Part shown: positions 40,501 through 49,500 of the stretch, piece by piece | Position numbering within the stretch: position 1 is the stretch's first letter | Layout: each line of letters begins with the position of its first letter | DNA from: Colius striatus | Lineage: Eukaryota > Chordata > Aves > Coliiformes > Coliidae | NCBI RefSeq assembly: GCF_028858725.1 | Contig: NC_084781.1 | Location: 3,666,513 to 3,730,512, forward strand | DNA: 64,000 nucleotides | Direction: 5' to 3' | The notes under the pieces: generated by a model | Seen by the model: only the letters and a program-made list of their open reading frames with translations | Told to the model about the DNA's origin: nothing | Database searches by the model: none | Program-made: the position numbers and the translations under genes

Positions 40501-43500
40501 TCCTGCCTTCCTGTTCTCATTGAGCTGAGGTTCCCAAAGGACCTGGTCTGGGTCTAGAAAAGGGGCATAGATATCTTTCATCATCCAGGGATAGGCATTC
40601 AGGTGTTAACATTTCATTCTAAATAGCAAACTGATTCCCAACAGATCTGTGAGCTTTTGGAAAAGGGCAATGTTTATGGCACACTGTCTGTCTCCCTAAC
40701 ACATACCCTCCTGTTCTGGGAATATCACATAATTCATCACTGTTTTCACTTCTCTCCATCAGGGTCAGTAAACCCAAAGCCTTGCAGGCCTGGCTTCTAC
40801 TGTGATGCTCACACAGCTGTGCCTTCCGTGTGCCCTGCTGGGTATTACTGTCCTGAAGGATCCTCAACATACACCAGCCCTGAGCAGCTGTGAGTATTGG
40901 TGCAGCCAGCTTTTAGTTTCTAAAAACTCTGAATATTGTGAAATGTGCCTGTGACAAACCTGAGTTAGTGCTTCAGCCACAGCCTTTATGCACTGTGCAA
41001 AAGCAAAGGAATCTTTGCAATTACAGTTAAGGATTTGGTGGCTACCAAGACTGAAGAAAGGGATTTATGATTTCTTCTGTTATCTTGAGCCTGGAACCAA
41101 CTGAGAACTCTTAAATTTTGCCCTCAGCTTGCACTGGTCATTGAATCCAGAAATCAAGACACTTTCTTCTCTCTTCCTGCTTTGTTTTGCCTTGCAGGTG
41201 TGCATTTCCCTACTACTGTCCCCTAGGCAGTGCCCATCCTCTGCCATGTGAAGGAGGGTACATGGCCCTCAGCTTGCCTGGTCCAAGGGATTCATTTGAG
41301 AAGTTCTGCAGGATCTGTGATGCAGGCACCTATCGTGGTGACTCTCTGATCACAGCACCCTGTCAGCCCTGCCCAGCAGGCTTCATCTGCCCACAAGGTA
41401 AAGGGAGCTGCTGTGGAGGAGTGGGGCAAGAAATGCACCTTAAATTGTAACCAGAAAATTTTAAGTTGTGTGTGGGCAAAGTTCTGAATCCTCCCCAGTC
41501 ACAAATCCTTGGCGTGGGCTGTCACATGAGCGTGTGGAGCATTTGTTGTGTAGGTTTTTATGAGAGTTTAGAGAAATGGGGCAAGTGTGGTTTGGATATT
41601 GCTGTGCTGTCTCTCAGGGGATGACCTCTCAGGCCTCTGTAAGCCCTGTTGTCTCTAATTTTGTGGCTTAGCTGAGAGATCTGGAGTTAATGTGTTACTA
41701 GAAGTAGAAGAGTGAACCTAGAGGTTCAAAGTTTGGTGTGTGACAGCCCAGTGCTGCTTGGACTAGGATGCAGGAGGAAGAGGTTTACAAGCATTTGAAA
41801 GTCTCTGTTGGCTGAGTGCTAAGCCCATGGACATGTTAGCTCCTGAGGTATAACGTGGAGGAGATCATGCCTACCCACTCTTGTCACTGCATTTGTTGTT
41901 CTCTAGGTAGTGAGAGTTACCACAAGAAGCCTTGCCCCAGTGGCTACTACTGCCCTCCCCTGGCATCTGCCCCTCTGCCCTGTCCACCAGGAACCTATGG
42001 CAGCAGCAGCTTTGCAAAGCATGTAGAAGATTGCCAGGCCTGTCCTGCTGGTTCCTTCAATCACCTTCCTGCTCAGCCTGCCTGTTTCCCCTGTGGCAGC
42101 TCTTCTTCCTCTCAGCCTGGTGGGTTGTTGTGTGTGAGTGAAACTTTCACCTCTGTTAAGAGAAAGACAAAAAAGGAAATGACTTAGAAATGTGATTCCC
42201 CCATGTGATTTCATGGTGGACCACAGGCCCTGGATCCTCATGATGCTGTGTGCTACTGATGCCTGACTGCTCATCCTCTCTCCCACACAGATGGATTCCA
42301 TTTTCAAAGCTGTCACTTACACTTTCTTAGCAAAGGGGATTTGATCTCCTTCAAAGGAAGGAAGAGATGAGCAGCCCTACTAATTCTTGCTCTGTCATTG
42401 CTTTGAAAGCAGTGGAGTTTCACCAAGAGTACTTTTGCCCTGGATTGGGGAGCTTGCATTAAGTGTAAGTGTGCTTTTGAGCCAAAATTGGGCCCTGACC
42501 CATGTCCATCTTGGGCCATGGTCAAGTGGGAAAAGGTTGGAAAACTGGAAGGCAGGTGGCTAAGCACAGTAGAGTGTGTGTATGTGTTACTGTCTGTGCA
42601 GTACTGTACCAAATCCAATGGATTTGAGACTGCTGAGGCAAAAGAGAGGAGCCCTGTCCAGTGGCTTCATGTGTAAATTAACAGAGCACTTGCCAAAATA
42701 CTGCTGCTGCAGCTGACCAGCTGGGCCTTTCTGCATCTCCTGTTGAATGGACTCTTCAGGAAATGGTCTAGTGGTTGTGCTGGTGGAGCAAAAGGCAGGT
42801 TGGCTCCAGCTGGCATTCCTGTCAGCCTCAGTGATTTGGTCAAGGAGTAGTCAACACAGGAACTGCTTCTTACTCTTTTTAGGAAGTGTATTTCCCACTC
42901 TGCTTACCACTCTAAATGCAAGCACTTCTCTAAGGTGCCACCAGCTGTACCTGCCATGGGCTGAACCGGGCTTTCCAGCAGTCAGATGCCTCCTGTATCT
43001 GCCAGGCAGGTTACATTTACTATGATGAGAGAGGCAAGAAAGACCCCGACGGCAACAGCGATCAGGACTGTCGACCTCAGGTAAAATTCACCTTCAAAAC
43101 CAAGCTGTGGTGTGACCTGCAGGAGAGGGAGATTCATTCAGTGCTTCAGGCTCTGACTTAGGGAGTGTGTGTTGGGTGCAAGCTGAGTTCAGTTTTCTGG
43201 GCTGCTGCAAACACAAGTGAGTGCTTTAGCTGTTTAGTTTGAGACTTTTGAGCCTTCTCTGTAGGCTAATGGCATTTGTCTTCTTTACCAGAATCTTATG
43301 AGGCTAAACTCATAGCAAATGGAGTCCAAGGGTACTTCCATGCTAGGGCAATGGGGAGCAGCACAGTGGCTCAGGTCATAGATGCAGGAGTTTAAGCCTC
43401 CATATGTTTGCCATGGAGTTCTCCATCAGCCCTTCTGAGGCATCTGGATGGGAAGGGAAATTGTGATCTTTCTGCAGCGCTTTCCAAGTTGTCTTTTAAC

Positions 43501-46500
43501 CGCCCTTGTTGGATGACCTTTGTGTTGAATGGCAGCGGTGTGGGTGGTCAAGGAGGGGAATTTCAGGGATGCTGTATGTTGGTTGAAGTTCCTGGGGCTT
43601 GTCTGGTTTCACACACACCGGGTGGGTGTTGTTCTTCCAGGTGGATGAGCTCTGTGCTCCCGGAGAGGTCCGTTTAGCAGCCACGCGCCAATGTGTTTTT
43701 CCCGAGCGATACGACTGCTCTCCTTCTTGTGGGCCTGCAGGTGGAGAGATTAATGCAGAGCTGGGCATGTAAGTCTCAACCCAGCCTCTCAGTAAAAAGC
43801 ACTTCACAGTTCTGACTGGCTGAGTTAGTGATCCCACGAGATCATTCCAGAACAGGGCTGTGGGAGGTGCTTTTGAGAAGCTTCCCACTGCAGGACTTCC
43901 ACATTCATGAGCCTCATTCCTCGACCTGGAGAATATGTCTGTGTTTTTGACATTACCCAGTGAGATTGTGTGCTTGGGTGGAAGCATCAGAATGAACTCT
44001 GAGTGACAAAGTGAGAGCAGACAGAGCTCACTGTGTTTGCTCTGTTCTGGTTTTCATACACATCGTCTCAATCATCGTGTTGATTGTAAGATACTGGGGC
44101 TGGCCTGACCATCAGTGTGTTGTAGCTGTTTGCTCAGGGATCACAAGTGATCACAACCTTGTGTCCTCTTTCTAGATGTCACTGCAAGCAGTATGTTTCT
44201 GCTGAGGAGCTCTGTGACCAGCTGTGTTTGCTGAGAGCCCCACGGATATCTTTGGGATTCAGTATCAGTAGAGAGCTGCTTCTGAGGGTGAATGAAGGAG
44301 AAGTGAGGGTAAGACAAGAGTGGAGGAATGATTTCTGAGTATGCAAGTCTGGAAAGAGCCCTTATAGATTACAGTTATGTCAAGAGCCTCCTGAGGGGTG
44401 AGGTCACAGAAGGGTACAAAGCTGTAAGTAAAGAGGAGAAACCCTGTATGTCTCATTACCTAGAGTACTGATCAGGCACTGTGTTGGTCCATTACTGAGA
44501 CATGACGCTTCCTGAGTAGTGGGAAGAAAACCTCACTAGAGTAATCTTGTACAGCTGAAGGTAAAAACAGGGTCTGAGTCCAGGATTGGTTGTGTCTGAT
44601 CAGTGTTCCCCTCTGCTTTTAATAGGAAGTGACAAATGTTTTGGGCCCAGATGAACATGTGCAGAAAAGCCAACGGGTGCATTTGGTTCTATTTAGTCCC
44701 AGTGGAGTGTTGGGTTTCATTGTCTCCAGCACAGATGTTCTGGATGCATTTCTCACAGGTAAGGCTTGAGGACCTCTGAAGTTGAACCTAAGTTGTAGCC
44801 AGACTAAGCCATTCATTTCAAGTTGGTACAGCAAGTAGTAAGTTGTCACAGAGGGAATCTATTCTCCAAACTGTTTACAAAGTAGGGAGAGATCTTGTTC
44901 TATCCTGCACTGACTGCAAGGTTGGCTAAATACAGATTGTAGGATGACTTTTGTCCTTCCAAGGAACTAGAAGGAAACTCCATTTGGAGGCATATCTATT
45001 GACAAGTGTGTGCTGGTTCCTGATTCCTGCTGCTCCTCATTAGTGGCAGTGTGACTGAGAGCAGAACTTGTCCTTGTGAGCTGTAATTGCCCACAGACAC
45101 AAAGTAAATAGTTCTTTATTGCCAAGGGTTTAAGTGTTTTCACATGCTGCTCATTTTACAGAATTCATTCTGGTTTGTTCTATGCACTGTGGCAGGAGGT
45201 TTTGCATCAGATCAGTTGCTGCAGAAAGGTCATCGAGACCAGAGGACTTCCTTCAAAGACAGCCACGCCTTACCCCTCGTTCCTAACCCACTGGTGTGTT
45301 TGGAAGCAGGAGACACGATCCTTTTCCAGCTTAGCATCGATTCCCACAGTGAGTGTTGTTGGGTCTGTGTGCTCTTTGGAGGTGTATGTGTCCAGCCTCC
45401 TTTAGAGCAGTGACTCCACATTTGGTAGTCCTGCACGTATGAGCACATTCCTTCACTTCACTGTGTCTCTTGCCTTCAGGGGATCCCAGAACTGTAGCCT
45501 ATGCTCTGCCAGTGACCTACTCAGCATTTTTCACTTTCTAACTGTTTCTATAGAACAGAGAATGCATTAGTCTTTGTTGGGCAGTAATGCATACCTCAAT
45601 TAAATGAGTTGACACTGCTTGGCTCTATAAAAGAAATGCAGTGACATAGCTCTTTGCCAGACCAGTGTCAGCTATCCCATCTGAAATGGGTCAGAGTTAC
45701 TGACACTGTGCTGAACTGTTCCCAGATCGTGCATCCAGCCATTACCCTGTTTATCAGAAGCAGCATCTATATAACAGCAACCCAAGCTGGGATTTTGGAC
45801 CCTTCCGAAGGCTAGACCACCTCATCCAGGAGACTCACCTCAACATCTCCTGGTAATATCTGGTGGGATTCATAGTGCATGTGTATTGGGCAGACCTTGA
45901 GAGTGAGTCCCTCACAGAATCAGTAGGTTCTTGGCAAGGAGCCCTGTGTGAAAATGCTCAAGTCTAGTGTGTTCAAGTCCATGTATTTAACCATCATCAC
46001 AGCTGGAGCCTAGAGGGAACTTGGATGAACTAGTGCCTTCCTTACTTTTTCCTTTCAGGTTTGCCCATGTTTTCCTTGAGTCTGGGACATATGTCTTCAG
46101 AGACAGAACCATTCAAGAACATTTCCTGATTGTGACTGTGAATGATGCAAATGTGGGCTGTGACCCCAGAGATGTGTCCTTCCAGCCCTCTTCTGTGTTC
46201 CAACTGGCCAGATATGGAGTTTCGAAGCAACAGGATCTCAACTTGGCCCCTAACTGGGCTGCAATCACAGGTACAGCCAAAACACTGGGATAGTTACCTT
46301 GAGCCTTGACACTTAGCCATGACCTTTCTTGTACCTCTTCAGGTGTGTTTAAACAAGCTGGCTTGTTTGGTTTTCTTAAATACCATCAAACCAGTGGCTT
46401 TGTCATCTTTTAATCCTTTTGTCCGATGGAGCTTCTCTTCCCGAAGTTCACTGCTCTCTAGCCAAGAACATGCCTGTGTAGGAGCTGAAGAGGGGAAAGA

Positions 46501-49500
46501 TGGGAGGAGCAGTTGTGTTTCTCCCCCACACCCTGCTTGAAGAATTCAAGTAATTGAGGGCTTTGTTTTCCTTGTCTCAAAAGCAGGAAGTGCCAGTGTG
46601 TTCTGTGATAAGCTAACCTGAAATTAAATGCATAATTAAAAAGTTCACCGAAGGCTAAACACCAGGGCAGTTAAGGTCTTTCCTCACAGCCATACTCCAA
46701 GTGCTATGGACATTGCACTTCATCCATCTGTGAGAGGGCAGTAAAGTAATAGATTCATAGCTTGCAGGCACGATCCTTGGTTCTGCCACCTTCAAGCTGC
46801 CAGTGCTGAAAACGCTTTGCCTCCTTCTCTGCCTGTGCCAGATCAGCAAGAGGAGCAGCACAAGCCCATATAATGAATATGAAAGTTGCTGAATGTTGGG
46901 TTTGTGTGGGAGGGAGATCATCTAGTAAAATGTAAAATGGAGGTTGTGCTGCTGATGTACACTGCTTCCTATTTTTCCTCACCTCTTGCCTCTCCTCTTG
47001 GCTTCCCCAGTGGCCCTCTTCGTTCTGGGCTTCCTCACTGTGCTGCTGACAACCCTGGCTATAGTGCTCCAGCCTACTGTCCCCATCATTAGCCCCATGA
47101 AGAGCTGGAAGCCACGATGGAGGAGCCTGGGTGAGCCACACATCCCTCCAGAGTACATCCTCCTTAAAGACAGGTAAACTGCCTTTGCATATTAGGCATC
47201 AATAGTTCAGCCCTTGATAATACAAAAGCATGTCCTGTTGCAATGACTCTCTGATGCTGGACTTCTTGCCAGCTTTCAGTACACTGAGTTTCTAGCTGCA
47301 CAGGATGTTTCTTGGTGACACCCAGGACTTGCCCAGCAATATTCCAGCTCTCTTCCAGTGCACAGCTCTGTTACATGTTCTGCACAGAGCATTCTTGCCC
47401 AAATTACCTGCCTTAGGCTTCCTTGGCGTGTTTTGACTTCAAAATCTAGATAAGAAGCTTATCCTTCTACTTGAACTGGTGATGCTTCAGTATTGGATTT
47501 TACTGAGAAGAATGAGATACACTTCACCCTCTTCTGTCATTCCCTGTAGCCTTCAGTTCTATCAGACAGTTGGTCCTCATGGTTCTGGAGAAGATGCTGG
47601 CTTTGGAGAGAAAGGTGCTGTGCATAATGCAGGTGAGGTGCTGTGCCAACCCCAGATGTTCTCCTGTTGGCTTTTTCCCACTTAGTCCCCATTCCATTGT
47701 CTGCTGTTAACTCTTCAGTATGATATTTTGATACCTACTCACCCAGAAATCTGCATCCAGTGAGGTCACACAGGCTGCTATGAACTTGACTGTCAAGTTT
47801 GACTCTTTTACACACTCACACATAAACACACACACACATCACACACACACTTCCATTCTGTTCTCTGAAGGCACAAGATTCTTGGGCTTTGTTTGCCTTC
47901 TGAGGATGGCCTCATCTTGGGCATTTCAGGATTTTCACAGGGTACAGCAAGTCCAGAAATAAATGAGAACAGGCTTGTGGCCAGTGGTTAATTGTGAGCC
48001 TCACCTTGTGTTTTAGGGGAGTGCTTAGCACCGAGAGTTCTGGAGGATTTCAGTGTTCGCACGCTGTACGATAAGCTGGAAGATCAGAATTTGCACCTGG
48101 CATCTCAGCTGGCCAAGCACAGAGCAGATGTGTTGGTGTTTTACAATGGAGTCAGACAGCAGATTCAGAGTCTCATGGTCAGTGTCAAGAAACAGCTGAG
48201 GGAAAGGAGCCTGGGAACTGTGAAATTTGTGACATAAACGGTTCCCCTGATGTAGCAGTTTACCAAGGCATGGTTGTTACTCATTTCAGTACCTTATTTT
48301 GGCATAAAATAGTTACTCTCATCTCTGTTTTGATATGAGAGGCAGAATGTAGAGTATAATACTGCTTCTTTCTGTAAACAGGACATGTTGCAAGCACTGG
48401 ACTCCAAAGATCTGAATATCTTTGCCAGCAAAAGGAATTGTGGACATAAACATGCAGACAGTAGCTGGGCAGCAGTGGGTGATGAGTACTATGGCAGCAA
48501 CTTCCAAGCAGGTGAGAGAACCAGTGTCAGTTAAGCAGTTCAAGAAAGGCATGGCTCATACCCATGAGAAGAGATCCCACGAGATCGTGTCTTCTGGTCT
48601 TGTAGTTCTGTGAGAGCTGACAGCCTGTCTTCAGTGGGAAGCTTGGTCTGTCACCTTAGGAATGGATAAACACAGAGTTCTTTGGGAATGATATAACATG
48701 AGGCATCTGGGAGCCATGTTGGGGGAACTTGCAAAGAAAGGTTCCTGCCCTTGGTTTTTGCAGATGACTGCAGTTCTTCCTGTGGTTCTGGAGGAGTCTG
48801 TTGAAGTTGCTTGTTGTGTTCATTAGGTTCCCCATGGCAAGAGGCAGCAGAGTTAATGAAATCTCTGGAAATGCTCCTTGGGAATGCTCTGTACAAGAAC
48901 ATAGCTGTGAAACAAGAGATGGAGCAGAAGGCCCAAGGACAGGATGCAGTACCAGTTGTAGCCTCCCTGGACAGCCTGGCCAGTGAAAGTAAACCCAAAT
49001 TAGTGGGAGGGCAGGTGAGTTGCATATGTATGTTGTTGTGCTTTCTCTTACCTTTCAGATAGTTTTTCATCTTGCCCATTTCTTAAGCTCTTGGGCCCTT
49101 TTTATCCCACAGGATCAGGACCTGCTTCAGCAATGTGAGCTCTTCAGTGGGAAAGATACTTTATTCAGCTTCCCTGGACATGAAGAACATGGTAAAGGCA
49201 GTGACTTAGTTGTGGAGGCAATGGGTGCTTTCCAGAGATCCCAGCAGAAGGCTGATTGAGTGAGAGGGTGTTTGCTAACAGACCAAACATATATTTGCTT
49301 TTCCCTATTTGTGCTATTAAGCAACTGTCTGTAGAGAAGAGATTAGGTGTCATTCAACTAACAATAGGAGGTCAGGAAAATTCTTGAGCATCAGTTCTGT
49401 GATACAGCCTCTGGGTAGACATTCTTTCTGCTAAATACAGTAAATATTTCCTTGTGGCAATGTGTATGTTGCAGTCATCCAGCCATGAAGAGCCTCATCT

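Noticed and set aside
43496-43987. 163-codon open frame on the - strand
   Set aside because: Antisense over exon 50 and flanking intron sequence; no recognisable domain and no splice or start context.
48651-49079. 142-codon open frame on the - strand
   Set aside because: Antisense over exon 60; composition gives no protein-family signal.
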